From Azonexus hydrophilus DSM 23864 (lineage in GTDB: Bacteria; Pseudomonadota; Gammaproteobacteria; Burkholderiales; Rhodocyclaceae), in assembly GCF_000429605.1 (NCBI RefSeq), contig NZ_AUCE01000011.1, positions 248,001 to 312,000 on the forward strand: DNA of 64,000 bases, given 5' to 3'. The position numbers were made by a program, and so were the translations under genes. Position 1 is the first letter of the stretch, and the number at the start of each line of letters is the position of its first letter. The notes below the pieces were generated by a model. It was given only the letters and a program-made list of their open reading frames with translations. It searched no databases and had not been told where the DNA came from. Below, in pieces: positions 17,972 to 27,667 of this stretch.

Positions 17972-19132
17972 CTATAAACGGCGACTCTGGTCGCCCCGGG
18001 AAAAACCGATCAAGGCTTCGTCGATGCCCCGACTAATGGCGATGACCTTGAACAGTTCGCCCATCTCGTGCGGCATGGTCAGTTTCGCCGTGGCTGCCGA
18101 CGCCCGGAAATAGTCTGCGGTATCGGCCGGAATCCTGGCCAGGTGGTCGAGCACGCCGCAATTCAGCAGGAACTGGCCCTGGTTGGTATAGCCCAGCAAA
18201 TCGAGGCCGGCGCCGTGGGCGGCAGCGATGATTGCCGTGAAGTCGACGTGCACGGTCAGATCCTGCAAACCCGGCAGATAGAAGGGGTCGGGATGGGCGT
18301 GGTGGCGGTAGTGGCACATCAGGGTGCCCTGGCGGCGCTGCGGGTGGTAGAACTCGTGGCGCGGAAAGCCGTAATCGATCAGCAGCAGCATGCCCTGCTG
18401 CAGTATCTTCCCCCATTCCGCCGACCAGGCCCGCGCCGCCAGTGAAATCTCGGACAGATAGGCGCCGCCGGTACCGGTTTCATCGGCGATTTCGCGAGCC
18501 GCGGCCAGCAGCGCGCCGGTGGCCGGGCGCTCGTTCCACGTGAAACGGCCGTCGGCATCGAGGGCCACACCGCGTTCGCGGATGACATCCTCGTCCCAGA
18601 CCACCAGATGGGCGGGCAGGGCGTCGAGCAGTTCATTGGCCACCACCACGCCGGAGAATGTTTCCGGCAGCCGGTCCAGCCAGACCACTCGCGACAGCAG
18701 ATGCGGCGCAGCGGCGGCGATCGTCTCGCGCTGGCGTTCGCGCAGGTCGGGCGACAGATCCAGGATGGCATAGCTGTCGGGCAGACAGCCAAGCTGCTCG
18801 AACGCCAGCAGCAGGTCGGCAGCAAGTCGCCCGGAACCCGCGCCAACTTCGATCACGGTCCGGGCAGAAAGCGCCATGACTTGGGCGATCTGGGCCGCCA
18901 GGGCCTGACCGAACAGCGGCGTCATTTCCGGCGCCGTGACGAAATCCCCCGCCGCCCCGAATTTGCGTGCCCCGGCTGCGTAATAACCCAGCCCCGGCGC
19001 GTAAAGCGCCATTTCCATATAGCGGGCAAAGGACAGGAAGCCGCCTTCGGCGACCACGGTATTGGCAATCGCTTCATGCACCTGCCTGCTGTGGGCAAGG
19101 GCATCAGGAGAGGGCGCGGGCAGTTGGCTCAT
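17972..19132 (-). CDS. MidA/NDUFAF7-family SAM-dependent methyltransferase
   Basis: A 386-residue class I methyltransferase of the DUF185/MidA group. The mitochondrial member NDUFAF7 methylates an arginine in complex I. The SAM loop VIEVGAGSGRLAADLL is near residue 82-97, with GDFVTAPEMTPLFG near 55-70 and VVANELLDALP near 165. I chose the ATG at 19132 (MSQLPAPSPDAL); the longer upstream frame lacks family similarity. A parS-like site lies inside the gene at 18533. Confidence 0.85.
   Translation of the reverse strand: MSQLPAPSPDALAHSRQVHEAIANTVVAEGGFLSFARYMEMALYAPGLGYYAAGARKFGAAGDFVTAPEMTPLFGQALAAQIAQVMALSARTVIEVGAGSGRLAADLLLAFEQLGCLPDSYAILDLSPDLRERQRETIAAAAPHLLSRVVWLDRLPETFSGVVVANELLDALPAHLVVWDEDVIRERGVALDADGRFTWNERPATGALLAAAREIADETGTGGAYLSEISLAARAWSAEWGKILQQGMLLLIDYGFPRHEFYHPQRRQGTLMCHYRHHAHPDPFYLPGLQDLTVHVDFTAIIAAAHGAGLDLLGYTNQGQFLLNCGVLDHLARIPADTADYFRASAATAKLTMPHEMGELFKVIAISRGIDEALIGFSRGDQSRRL
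18533..18546. other. parS-like ParB binding site 2
   Basis: GTTCCACGTGAAAC matches the parS core GTTYCACGTGRAAC with one asymmetric base, inside the MidA-like gene. Confidence 0.65.
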
Positions 19133-19241
19133 CGGCGGGCAAAGGCTCCATTCTAATTCGCCGGGCCGGTTTGCCGAAGGAAGCGTGTAAACTTGCGGGT
19201 TGCTGCAATTCAGCCAGGCCCATCGCGAAGACTTCCCGACC

Positions 19242-20111
19242 ATGAACACGCCCGTATCCGCCAATCTGCAAAAACTCCGCAAATTCCTTGAAGGCCGCAC
19301 CGGCAAGGCCATCATGGACTACAACATGATCGAGGACGGCGACACCATTCTGGTCTGCTGTTCCGGCGGCAAGGATTCCTACACCCTGCTGGCGATGCTG
19401 ATGGCGCTGCAGCAGCGGGCGCCGGTCAAGTTCCGCCTGATCGCCATGAACCTCGACCAGAAGCAGCCGGGTTTCCCGGAAGATGTCCTGCCGCGCTATT
19501 TCGAATCGCTGGGTATCGAACACCGCATCGTCGAAGCCGACACCTATTCGATCGTCAAGGACAAGATTCCCGAGGGCAAGACCACCTGTTCGCTGTGCTC
19601 GCGCCTGCGCCGGGGGATCATCTACCGTACCGCCAAGGAACTTGGCGCCAACAAGATCGCCCTTGGCCACCACCGCGACGACATGGTGCATACGCTGTTC
19701 CTGAACATGCTGTTCGGCGGCAAGATGAAGGCCATGCCGCCCAAGCTGGTCACCGACGACAAGGCGCATGTGGTGATCCGGCCGCTGGCCTACTGCTCGG
19801 AGGCCGATATCGCCAAGTTCGCCCGCGGCATGGAATTCCCGATCATTCCCTGCAATCTGTGCGGTTCGCAGGAGAACCTGCAGCGGCAGAAGATCAAGGA
19901 AATGATGCACGACTGGGACAAGCGCTACCCCGGGCGTACCGAGGCCGTGTTCACCGCGATCCAGAACGTCGTACCGTCCCACCTGGGCGACAACAATCTG
20001 TTCGATTTCCGCAATCTGACGCTGGACACCCCGGTCGAACAGGGCGATATCGCGTTCGACAGCGAGGAAATGCCCATCAGCGGCAGCATACCGATCAATC
20101 CTGCTGCATGA
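19242..20111 (+). CDS. ttcA: tRNA 2-thiocytidine biosynthesis protein TtcA
   Basis: A 289-residue PP-loop enzyme that thiolates cytidine 32 of some tRNAs using ATP and an Fe-S cluster. The PP-loop [10 protein letters not shown] is near residue 43-52, and the two CxxC pairs ([10 protein letters not shown] and [10 protein letters not shown]) carry the cluster ligands. I use the ATG at 19242 ([12 protein letters not shown]). It is divergent from the MidA-like gene. Confidence 0.95.
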   Translation: MNTPVSANLQKLRKFLEGRTGKAIMDYNMIEDGDTILVCCSGGKDSYTLLAMLMALQQRAPVKFRLIAMNLDQKQPGFPEDVLPRYFESLGIEHRIVEADTYSIVKDKIPEGKTTCSLCSRLRRGIIYRTAKELGANKIALGHHRDDMVHTLFLNMLFGGKMKAMPPKLVTDDKAHVVIRPLAYCSEADIAKFARGMEFPIIPCNLCGSQENLQRQKIKEMMHDWDKRYPGRTEAVFTAIQNVVPSHLGDNNLFDFRNLTLDTPVEQGDIAFDSEEMPISGSIPINPAA

Positions 20112-20118
20112 CGGCCCG

Positions 20119-20147
20119 CTGTCAACCGGCGGACTTCGTCATATAAT
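20119..20147 (+). promoter_or_regulatory. Candidate promoter of the cyclase-FHA gene
   Basis: CTGTCA and a perfect TATAAT are separated by 17 bases. The -35 box begins 8 bases after the end of ttcA and the -10 ends 26 bases before the ATG at 20174. Confidence 0.5.
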
Positions 20148-20173
20148 CAGCCGTCCAACATCCGATCTTGCCC

Positions 20174-21064
20174 ATGAACGCGCAGCACCCGATTCCTGTC
20201 ATCATGGTTGCCGACATTTCCGGCAGTGCTTCGCTTCACCAGCGTTTGAACGCGCAAGAGGCGGATCGGGCCATTGACCGCTGCATCAAGCGCATGAGCC
20301 GCTCGGTCGAGGGCTATCAGGGCAAACTCCTGCAAACCGCCGGCGACGAAATCCTGGCCATTTTCCCGAGTGCCGAATCGGCCTGTCAGTCGGCCATCGA
20401 CATGCACCAACGGGTCGCCGACCTGCCGCCAATCTCTGGTCACAAGCTGGGCATCCGCATCGCCCTGCACGATAGCGACGGCGCCGAGGCGCCATCGGCC
20501 GGCAAGCTGACCAGCATCATGCGCATGGCGGCGCTGGCCACCACCGATCAGATCCTGTGCAGCGGGCCGGTCGTTCAGACCCTGCCGGCCAGCGCCGTCG
20601 TTCAGGCCAACCCGCGCCCGGACATCGACAATCTGTTCGAACAGGATGCCGTCGTTCCGGTGTTCCAGATTCACTGGCCCGCACAGAATGGCGCGCCGGC
20701 GCCGCAGCACTCGATGTTCGGCCCACTCAGCCACAAGCTGGCCGAGCGCCTGTGCCTGCGCTATCGGGGCAAGGCCTACCTGATCGACGACAACACGCCG
20801 GTCCTCAGCCTGGGACGCGATCCATCCTGTGCCATGTTGATCCAGAACCGCAAGGTGTCACGCATGCACGCCCGCATCGAACGGCGCCGCGATGGTTATT
20901 ACCTGATCGACACCAGCACCAACGGCAGTTTCCTGAGCATGCAGGGGCGCCAGGAAATCACCCTGCGCAAGCATGAAATCCTGCTCGAAGGCAGCGGTGT
21001 CGTGTGTTTTGGCAGTTCGCTCAACGATCCGGCAGCTGACCGGGTCGAATTCGAACACCTCTGA
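20174..21064 (+). CDS. Class III cyclase-like domain with C-terminal FHA domain
   Basis: A 296-residue cytoplasmic protein. Residues about 8-130 look like an adenylate/guanylate cyclase catalytic domain (VIMVADISGSASLHQRL, then LLQTAGDEILAIFPS), with both metal-binding aspartate positions present (VADIS, AGDE). The later part of the fold is short, so activity is uncertain. Residues about 205-285 form an FHA phosphothreonine-binding domain (LSLGRDPSCAMLI, RKVSRMHARIE, TNGSF). It probably links phosphorylation to a nucleotide signal or is a pseudo-cyclase scaffold. The ATG at 20174 is used. Confidence 0.75.
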   Translation: MNAQHPIPVIMVADISGSASLHQRLNAQEADRAIDRCIKRMSRSVEGYQGKLLQTAGDEILAIFPSAESACQSAIDMHQRVADLPPISGHKLGIRIALHDSDGAEAPSAGKLTSIMRMAALATTDQILCSGPVVQTLPASAVVQANPRPDIDNLFEQDAVVPVFQIHWPAQNGAPAPQHSMFGPLSHKLAERLCLRYRGKAYLIDDNTPVLSLGRDPSCAMLIQNRKVSRMHARIERRRDGYYLIDTSTNGSFLSMQGRQEITLRKHEILLEGSGVVCFGSSLNDPAADRVEFEHL

Positions 21065-21085
21065 GCGACTCGCCGCTAACGCGGC

Positions 21086-22021
21086 TCAGACGTCGTCGTC
21101 GTTCATCATGCGGCTCTGCCGCTCGACGAAGTCCTGCATGCTGTCGATGCCGCGATATTGCAGGATGGTGTTGCGTACCGCGGCTTCCATCAACACCGCC
21201 AGGTTGCGCCCGGCAGCCACCGGAATCACCACCTTGCGGATCGGCACGCCAAGCACATCCTGGCTTTGTGCGTCGAGCGGCAGACGCGGCGCGTCTTCCA
21301 TGGCAATCGTGCGCTGCAGGTGCACGATCAGCTTCAATTTCATCTTGCGGCGCGAGGCGGTCTCGCCGAAGATGGTGCGGATATTGAGCAGGCCGAGGCC
21401 GCGGACTTCGAGGAAATCGCGCAACATGCCTGGGCAGCGGCCTTCGATGGTGGTCGGCGCAATCCGGGCCATCTCGACCACATCATCGGCGACCAGGCCA
21501 TGGCCGCGCGAGATCAGCTCCAGCGCCAGTTCGGATTTGCCAACCCCGGAATCGCCGGTAATCAGCACGCCCATGCCGAGCACGTCCATGAACACGCCGT
21601 GCAGGCTGATGGTGTCGGCCAGGCGCGCCGACAGGTAGATGCGCAGGTGATCGATGACCGCCGAACAGTGCTTGGGCGACAGGATCAGCGGCACGTCGGC
21701 GGCCTTGCAGGCATCGACGATGAATTCGGGGGGCTTCAGGCCGTCGGCGACGATCATCGCCGGCGTGCGGGCCGACAACAAGTCGATGAACATCTGGCCG
21801 AAACGCCGCTCGCCGATGCGCATGGCCCAGTCGTACTCGGCCTGCCCCATGACCTGCAGGCGTTCCGGGTGGATGATGTTGATGTGGCCGACGACGTCGG
21901 CGCCGTAATTGCTGGCGGCCTTGAGCTCGATGCGCCGGTCGTTGCGCTGACCGGCCAGCCAGTTGAACAACAGCTTTTCGCGGTTGTCCTGGTACAACTG
22001 CTCCAGGCTGATGTGCCGCAC
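21086..22021 (-). CDS. hprK: HPr kinase/phosphorylase
   Basis: A 311-residue bifunctional enzyme that phosphorylates or dephosphorylates a serine of HPr-like proteins. The Walker A GDSGVGKSELAL is near residue 155, and the family signature EVRGLGLLNIRTIFG is near 205. In betaproteobacteria it forms part of the nitrogen-PTS together with ptsN, which lies 8 bases upstream. It is the last gene of the rpoN cluster. Confidence 0.95.
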   Translation of the reverse strand: MRHISLEQLYQDNREKLLFNWLAGQRNDRRIELKAASNYGADVVGHINIIHPERLQVMGQAEYDWAMRIGERRFGQMFIDLLSARTPAMIVADGLKPPEFIVDACKAADVPLILSPKHCSAVIDHLRIYLSARLADTISLHGVFMDVLGMGVLITGDSGVGKSELALELISRGHGLVADDVVEMARIAPTTIEGRCPGMLRDFLEVRGLGLLNIRTIFGETASRRKMKLKLIVHLQRTIAMEDAPRLPLDAQSQDVLGVPIRKVVIPVAAGRNLAVLMEAAVRNTILQYRGIDSMQDFVERQSRMMNDDDV

Positions 22022-22029
22022 GGCGCCGG

Positions 22030-22479
22030 TCAGGACTTCTTGAACAGTGCCAGCACCGCTTCGGCGTCCGGGGCGGCCTGCAAGGCTTCGCGGAAGGCGC
22101 GGTCGGAAAAGCGCTGGGCCAGTTCGGACAGGATCTGCAGATGCTCTTCGGTCGCCTGTTCCGGTACCAGCAACACGAACAGCAGGGTGACCGGACGGCC
22201 GTCCGGGGAATCGAAGGGGATCGGCGTCGCCAGACGGATCAGCGCGCCGGCGGCCTGCTGGAGGCCCTTGATCCGGCCGTGGGGAATGGCTACACCCTGG
22301 CCAAGGCCCGTGGAGCCGAGTTTTTCGCGTGCGAACAGGCTGTCGAAAATCAACGAACGCGACATGTCGAGCCGGCTTTCGAACAGCATGCCGGCCTGTT
22401 CGAAAACACGTTTCTTGCTGCTCGCATCCAGGTCAAGCAGGACCTGGTCGGCAGTCAGAATGTTGTCTAGAGGGTTCAT
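22030..22479 (-). CDS. ptsN: PTS IIA-like nitrogen-regulatory protein PtsN
   Basis: A 149-residue EIIA-Ntr domain. The phosphorylated histidine is in GVAIPHGRIKGL (near residue 67). It receives phosphate from NPr and controls metabolism and potassium uptake. The start is the ATG at 22479 (MNPLDNILTADQV). A strong hairpin separates it from hpf, so its level may be set below that of rpoN-hpf. Confidence 0.93.
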   Translation of the reverse strand: MNPLDNILTADQVLLDLDASSKKRVFEQAGMLFESRLDMSRSLIFDSLFAREKLGSTGLGQGVAIPHGRIKGLQQAAGALIRLATPIPFDSPDGRPVTLLFVLLVPEQATEEHLQILSELAQRFSDRAFREALQAAPDAEAVLALFKKS

Positions 22480-22489
22480 GAGAACTTTG

Positions 22490-22520
22490 CAGCAAAGAAA
22501 CCGCACCCCGAGGGGTGCGG
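22490..22520 (-). terminator. Hairpin with T-rich tail between hpf and ptsN
   Basis: On the minus strand a perfect 9-bp GC-rich stem (CCGCACCCC / GGGGTGCGG, 2-base loop, 22501-22520) is followed by TTTCTTT. It looks like an intrinsic terminator, probably partial, 10 bases after the hpf stop. Confidence 0.6.
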
Positions 22521-22530
22521 TCGGTCAGGC

Positions 22531-22854
22531 TTAGTCGTCGATGTGCATCGACGGCTTTTCGCCACGATGGTGGTCCTGCAGCTTCTGCTTGTACTTCTGG
22601 ACCTGGCGATCGAGCTTGTCGAACATGGCGTCGATGGCGGCGTAGAGATCGTCCCCGGCTTCCTCGACATGCATGTCCTTGCCCGGAACGTGAACGGTGA
22701 CTTCGGCCTTCTGCTTCAGCTTTTCAACGGAAAGCACGACGCTGGCGCCGGTAACCTTGTCGAAATGACGGAGCACGGGATCGAGCTTGTTCTCGACGTA
22801 TTCGCGCAGTGCCGGAGTGACTTCGATATGGTGACCGCTGATTTGCAGATTCAT
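22531..22854 (-). CDS. hpf: Ribosome hibernation-promoting factor (short HPF)
   Basis: A 107-residue short-form HPF that binds the 30S decoding region and promotes 100S ribosome dimers in stationary phase. MNLQISGHHIEVTPALREYVENKL and the conserved EAGDDLYAAIDAMFDKLDRQVQKYK are clear. It sits 14 bases after rpoN in the usual proteobacterial order. Confidence 0.95.
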   Translation of the reverse strand: MNLQISGHHIEVTPALREYVENKLDPVLRHFDKVTGASVVLSVEKLKQKAEVTVHVPGKDMHVEEAGDDLYAAIDAMFDKLDRQVQKYKQKLQDHHRGEKPSMHIDD

Positions 22855-22868
22855 TTTTTCTCCTCTCT

Positions 22869-24323
22869 CTACAGGGTCTTGCGTAAATTGACCGGTGGGA
22901 TGTTGAGCGATTCACGGTATTTGGCAACCGTGCGTCGGGCAACGACAATTCCCTGCTGGCCTAGTATTTCGGATAATTGACTATCCGACAAGGGCTTCTT
23001 GCCATCTTCCGCCGAAATCAATTGCTTGATCAGGGCACGAATGGCCGTGGCAGAACAGGCACCACCAGTATCGGTGGACACATGGCTGCCGAAGAAGTAT
23101 TTCAGTTCGAAGATGCCGCGCGGCGTGGCCATGTATTTCTGGCTGGTAACGCGGGAAATCGTCGATTCGTGCAGGCCGAGCAAGTCGGCGATCTCGCGCA
23201 GCACCAGTGGCCGCATCGCCACTTCGCCATGTTCGAAGAACTGGCGCTGGCGGTCCACGATGGCCTGGGTGACGCGGTGGATGGTATCGAAACGCTGCTG
23301 GATGTTCTTGATCAGCCAGCGGGCTTCCTGCAACTGGCCGCTCAGGTTGCCATTGCCGCGACGCTGGCGGGCGAGGATGTCGGCGTACAGGCGATTGACG
23401 CGCAGGCGCGGGTAAGCATCCGGGTTGATGTAGGCGGTCCATTTACCCTTGAGCTTCTTCACGATCACGTCGGGCGTGATGTAGCGCGCTTCGTCCTGCG
23501 CATAACCGGCGGCCGGCCGCGGATTGAGGCTGGTGATCAGTTCGTGCGCACCACGCAGGATTTCGTCGTCGCAGCCGGTCAGGCGGCGGATCTTGACGAA
23601 ATCGCGGGCAGCCAGCAATTCCAGGTGCTTGTCGGCAATGGTCAGGGCCAGCGTGCGCTCGGCGCAATCCTCTTCGACCTGCAGTTGCAGCAGCAGACAT
23701 TCGCGCAGGTCGCGGGCACCGATCCCGGTCGGATCGAAATTCTGGATATGGCGCAGGGCGATTTCGAGCTCCTCGAGCTCGACCTCGTACTCGGGCGGCA
23801 GGGTTTCCAGCAGTTCTGCCAGCGGCGTGGCGAGATAGCCGTCGTCGCTGAGTGCTTCGATCAGGAAACGGACCAGACTGCGATCGCGATCGCTCAACTG
23901 GGTCATCCCCAGTTGCCAGCCGAGGTGCTCGCGCAGGCTGACGCTGGAAGCGTGGGCGTCCTGCGGATCGTTGTCGTCTTCCTCGTCGCGGCCGGCGCCG
24001 GTGAAGGTGCCGGCATCGCTGGACCAGCGATCGTCGTCGACGTCACCGGGCGTCATCGGCGGCTCACCCTGGGCATCCTCACGCGACTCGCTCGCCGGTG
24101 CGGGTTCGCTGACCGGCTTGTCGGGCGAATCGAACTGCTGGGCACCGGCGAAGGACTCGCCCGGTCCGTCGTCGTCGCGCTCGAGCATCGGGTTTTCCAG
24201 CAGGTAGCGTTCTATTTCCTGCTGCATCTCGACGGTCGACAACTGCAGCAGCTTGATCGACTGCTGTAATTGCGGCGTCAGGGCCAGATGCTGCGAAAGC
24301 TTGAGCTGAAGTGCCGGTTTCAT
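22869..24323 (-). CDS. rpoN: RNA polymerase sigma-54 factor
   Basis: A 484-residue sigma-54. Region I (QLKLSQHLALTPQLQQSIKLLQLS) binds activators. It is followed by an acidic region II with many D/E (about 55-130), the core-binding region, and the C-terminal RpoN box ARRTVAKYRE near residue 460 that recognises the -24 promoter element. It directs transcription with bacterial enhancer-binding proteins. It lies 24 bases downstream of lptB. Confidence 0.97.
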   Translation of the reverse strand: MKPALQLKLSQHLALTPQLQQSIKLLQLSTVEMQQEIERYLLENPMLERDDDGPGESFAGAQQFDSPDKPVSEPAPASESREDAQGEPPMTPGDVDDDRWSSDAGTFTGAGRDEEDDNDPQDAHASSVSLREHLGWQLGMTQLSDRDRSLVRFLIEALSDDGYLATPLAELLETLPPEYEVELEELEIALRHIQNFDPTGIGARDLRECLLLQLQVEEDCAERTLALTIADKHLELLAARDFVKIRRLTGCDDEILRGAHELITSLNPRPAAGYAQDEARYITPDVIVKKLKGKWTAYINPDAYPRLRVNRLYADILARQRRGNGNLSGQLQEARWLIKNIQQRFDTIHRVTQAIVDRQRQFFEHGEVAMRPLVLREIADLLGLHESTISRVTSQKYMATPRGIFELKYFFGSHVSTDTGGACSATAIRALIKQLISAEDGKKPLSDSQLSEILGQQGIVVARRTVAKYRESLNIPPVNLRKTL

Positions 24324-24347
24324 TGATGCAATCTTGGTTTGGCGAGA

Positions 24348-25082
24348 TCAGAGGCGGAAATGCTCGCCGAGGTAAACCTTGCGTACACTCTCATTGTCGA
24401 CAATTTCCTCCGGACGTCCAGAGGAAAGTACATGACCGGCGTTGATGATCACCGCGTGATCGCAGATGCCGAGCGTCTCGCGCACATTGTGATCGGTGAT
24501 CAGGACCCCGATGCCGCGTTCCTTGAGGAAGCGGATGATTTTCTGGATTTCCAGCACGGCGATCGGATCGACCCCGGCAAACGGCTCGTCGAGCAGGATG
24601 AAGCGCGGATTGGTCGCCAGCGCCCGGGCAATTTCAACGCGCCGCCGCTCGCCACCGGACAGTGCCGCTGCATTCACGTGGCGGACATGGGTGATGTGCA
24701 GTTCGTTGAGCAGGCTTTCCAGCCGCTGGCTGCATTCTTCGGCCGGCAACTTCTGCAGTTCGAGCACGGCGAGGATGTTTTCCTCGACGTTGAGCTTGCG
24801 GAACACCGAGGCTTCCTGCGGCAGGTAGGACAGACCGGTGCGGGCGCGTGTATGCATCGGCTGGTGGGTGAGGCGCTCGTCGTCGATATAGACTTCGCCG
24901 CCATCGGCGGCCACCAGGCCGACGATCATGTAGAAACAGGTGGTCTTGCCGGCACCGTTCGGCCCGAGCAGACCGACCACTTCGCCGGAGCGCACCGAGA
25001 AGGACACGTCCTCGACGACGGTGCGCGCCTTGTAACGCTTTTTCAGGTTGTGCGCGGACAGAGTGGCGGTTGGCTGGCTCAT
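24348..25082 (-). CDS. lptB: LPS export ABC transporter ATP-binding protein LptB
   Basis: A 244-residue cytoplasmic ATPase of the LptB2FG complex that extracts LPS from the inner membrane. Walker [10 protein letters not shown] (near 39-47), signature [15 protein letters not shown], Walker [14 protein letters not shown] and the H-loop [10 protein letters not shown] are all present. It is next to rpoN as usual. However, recX rather than lptA/lptC lies directly upstream and overlaps it by four bases. Confidence 0.95.
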   Translation of the reverse strand: MSQPTATLSAHNLKKRYKARTVVEDVSFSVRSGEVVGLLGPNGAGKTTCFYMIVGLVAADGGEVYIDDERLTHQPMHTRARTGLSYLPQEASVFRKLNVEENILAVLELQKLPAEECSQRLESLLNELHITHVRHVNAAALSGGERRRVEIARALATNPRFILLDEPFAGVDPIAVLEIQKIIRFLKERGIGVLITDHNVRETLGICDHAVIINAGHVLSSGRPEEIVDNESVRKVYLGEHFRL

Positions 25083-25505
25083 TCTTCACTGGCTCCGCGC
25101 AGGGTCTGGCGGATCGCTTCTGCAGAAAAGCCGCGATATTGCAGGAAACGCATCTGTTTGGCACGTTCTTCTGCAGATTGGGGGGGCTGCCCGAATTTTT
25201 TCGCCCAGATCGCCCGGCAACGTTCACCCTCGTCGCCGGCCTCGGGCAGGGCGGCTTCGATGTCGCCATCGCTGACGCCCTTGTGCCGCAATTCCTGGCG
25301 CAGGCGGCCATTGCCGTAGCGATTGGCACGCGCCGAAACTCGCTGGCTGGCATAACGGGTATCCGACAGCAGGTGCTCGGCCTGCAAGGCATCGAGCACC
25401 GCCGTCAGGGCTTCTTCACTGTCGGCATGCGCCGCGAGTTTGGCATGCAGTTCGGCCCGGCTATGATCTCGCCGGGTCAGGCACTGCAAGGCACGCACCC
25501 GCAGA

Positions 25506-25513
<8 letters not shown>
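25079..25513 (-). CDS. recX: RecA regulatory protein RecX
   Basis: A 144-residue helical protein that inhibits RecA filament extension. [23 protein letters not shown] at the N-terminus and [20 protein letters not shown] at the C-terminus match RecX repeats. It overlaps recA by 8 bases and lptB by 4 bases. Confidence 0.92.
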
Positions 25514-26528
<1,015 letters not shown>

Positions 26529-26718
26529 GTTCATACCTCGAAACGTTATGTGGATTATGGCACAGGGCCATGGATGGAACAAAAATTGCTCAATGGATAC
26601 ATCGAAAGCCGTTTTGCCGAAATGACAATGGCAATCACGGATTTTAGGGAAGATGACGACAGGCGCGGTATATTCTTCGCCCCTTGCGCAAGCCGCCGGA
26701 ATTCCGGTTCACCAAACA

Positions 26719-26734
26719 CTGTACAACTATACAG
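26719..26734. promoter_or_regulatory. LexA (SOS) box
   Basis: CTGTACAACTATACAG fits CTGT-N8-ACAG. On the minus strand TTGAAT directly precedes it as a -35 candidate for recA, as in the E. coli recA promoter, but the -10 (TGTTTG) is poor. On the plus strand it ends 6 bases before the ATG of a small secreted protein, so one LexA dimer could control both. Confidence 0.75.
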
Positions 26735-26740
26735 TATTCA

Positions 26741-26944
26741 ATGAAAAAACCATCACTTCGCTTATTTGTCTTCAGCGCCTTGCTGCTGACCACCGCGACC
26801 CAGGCCGCACCCGCGCCCTGGCACTGGTGGGTGAGCAAGGCGGACGGTGCGCGCATCTGCATGCAGACCCCGCCGGGCGAGGGCTGGGCCTACAGTCGCG
26901 GCCCTTACCGCGATGCCCGGTGCACACTGCCGGCCCGTCGCTGA
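26741..26944 (+). CDS. Small secreted protein, hypothetical
   Basis: A 67-residue protein with a signal peptide (MKKPSLRLFVFSALLLTTATQA) and a mature part of about 45 residues rich in Trp (WHWWV) with two cysteines that could form a disulfide. There is no Shine-Dalgarno; the LexA box ends 6 bases before the ATG. The stop abuts the rluA start (TGA ATG). No family recognised. Confidence 0.55.
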   Translation: MKKPSLRLFVFSALLLTTATQAAPAPWHWWVSKADGARICMQTPPGEGWAYSRGPYRDARCTLPARR

Positions 26945-27625
26945 ATGAGCCGCTATCTGCCGCCAGCCGAGCCGCTGACGATCATCCACGTCGATGACGG
27001 GCTGGTGGTCGTGGACAAGCCGTCCGGGCTGCTCTCAGTCCCCGGCCGCGGCGAGGACAAGCAGGATTGCGTGATCAGCCGCCTGCAGCGCGATTTCCCG
27101 GAAGCGATGATCGCCCACCGACTCGACATGTCGACCTCAGGACTGCTCGTCGTGGCGCGTGGCGAAGCCATGCAGAAGGCGATGTACAAACTGTTCCGCG
27201 ACCGTGCCGTGGACAAGCGCTATCTGGCCACGGTCGCTGGCGTGGTCAAAATGAACGCCGGCGAGATCGACCTGCCGCTGATCTGCGACTGGCCGAACCG
27301 CCCCCGGCAGATGGTCAGCCATGAACTGGGCAAGCCTTCGCTGACCCGCTTCCGCGTCATCGAACGCTGCCCGGCCGAACAGCTGACGCGGGTCGAACTT
27401 GAACCCGTGACCGGCCGTTCGCACCAGTTGCGCGTCCATCTGGCCGCGCTCGGCCACCCCATCCTGGGCGACGAACTCTACGCCGGCGCTGCCGCCGAAC
27501 GGGCGCCGCGCCTGTTGTTGCATGCGGCAGAAATTGCCTTCGTCCATCCGCAAAGCGGCAAGCCGGTGAAATTTGTCAGTCCGGCACCGTTTTTTCCCTT
27601 CGCCGACGCCGCAATAACCTTATAA
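26945..27625 (+). CDS. rluA: RluA-family pseudouridine synthase
   Basis: A 226-residue enzyme converting uridine to pseudouridine in rRNA and/or tRNA. The catalytic aspartate is in AHRLDMSTSGLLVVA (near residue 58), with DKRYLATV and GRSHQLRVHLAALGHPILGD as later motifs. There is no S4 domain, and the length fits RluA (23S U746 and tRNA U32) better than RluC/RluD. Confidence 0.88.
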   Translation: MSRYLPPAEPLTIIHVDDGLVVVDKPSGLLSVPGRGEDKQDCVISRLQRDFPEAMIAHRLDMSTSGLLVVARGEAMQKAMYKLFRDRAVDKRYLATVAGVVKMNAGEIDLPLICDWPNRPRQMVSHELGKPSLTRFRVIERCPAEQLTRVELEPVTGRSHQLRVHLAALGHPILGDELYAGAAAERAPRLLLHAAEIAFVHPQSGKPVKFVSPAPFFPFADAAITL

Positions 27626-27626
27626 T
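27599..27626 (+). promoter_or_regulatory. Candidate promoter of the solute symporter gene
   Basis: A perfect TATAAT at 27621-27626, which begins in the rluA stop codon (TAA 27623-27625), has TTCGCC 16 bases upstream. The ATG follows 41 bases later. Confidence 0.4.
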
Positions 27627-27667
27627 CCCTCGCGTTTTCAACCCCTTGCCATCGTCGACCCCACGCC

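Noticed and set aside
22977..24269. Plus-strand open frame of 430 codons opposite rpoN
   Set aside because: Antisense shadow; the minus strand carries an unmistakable sigma-54 gene.
24673..24688. CACGTG inside lptB as a sixth parS site
   Set aside because: Only the inner TTCACGTGG matches; the outer positions mismatch at five places.
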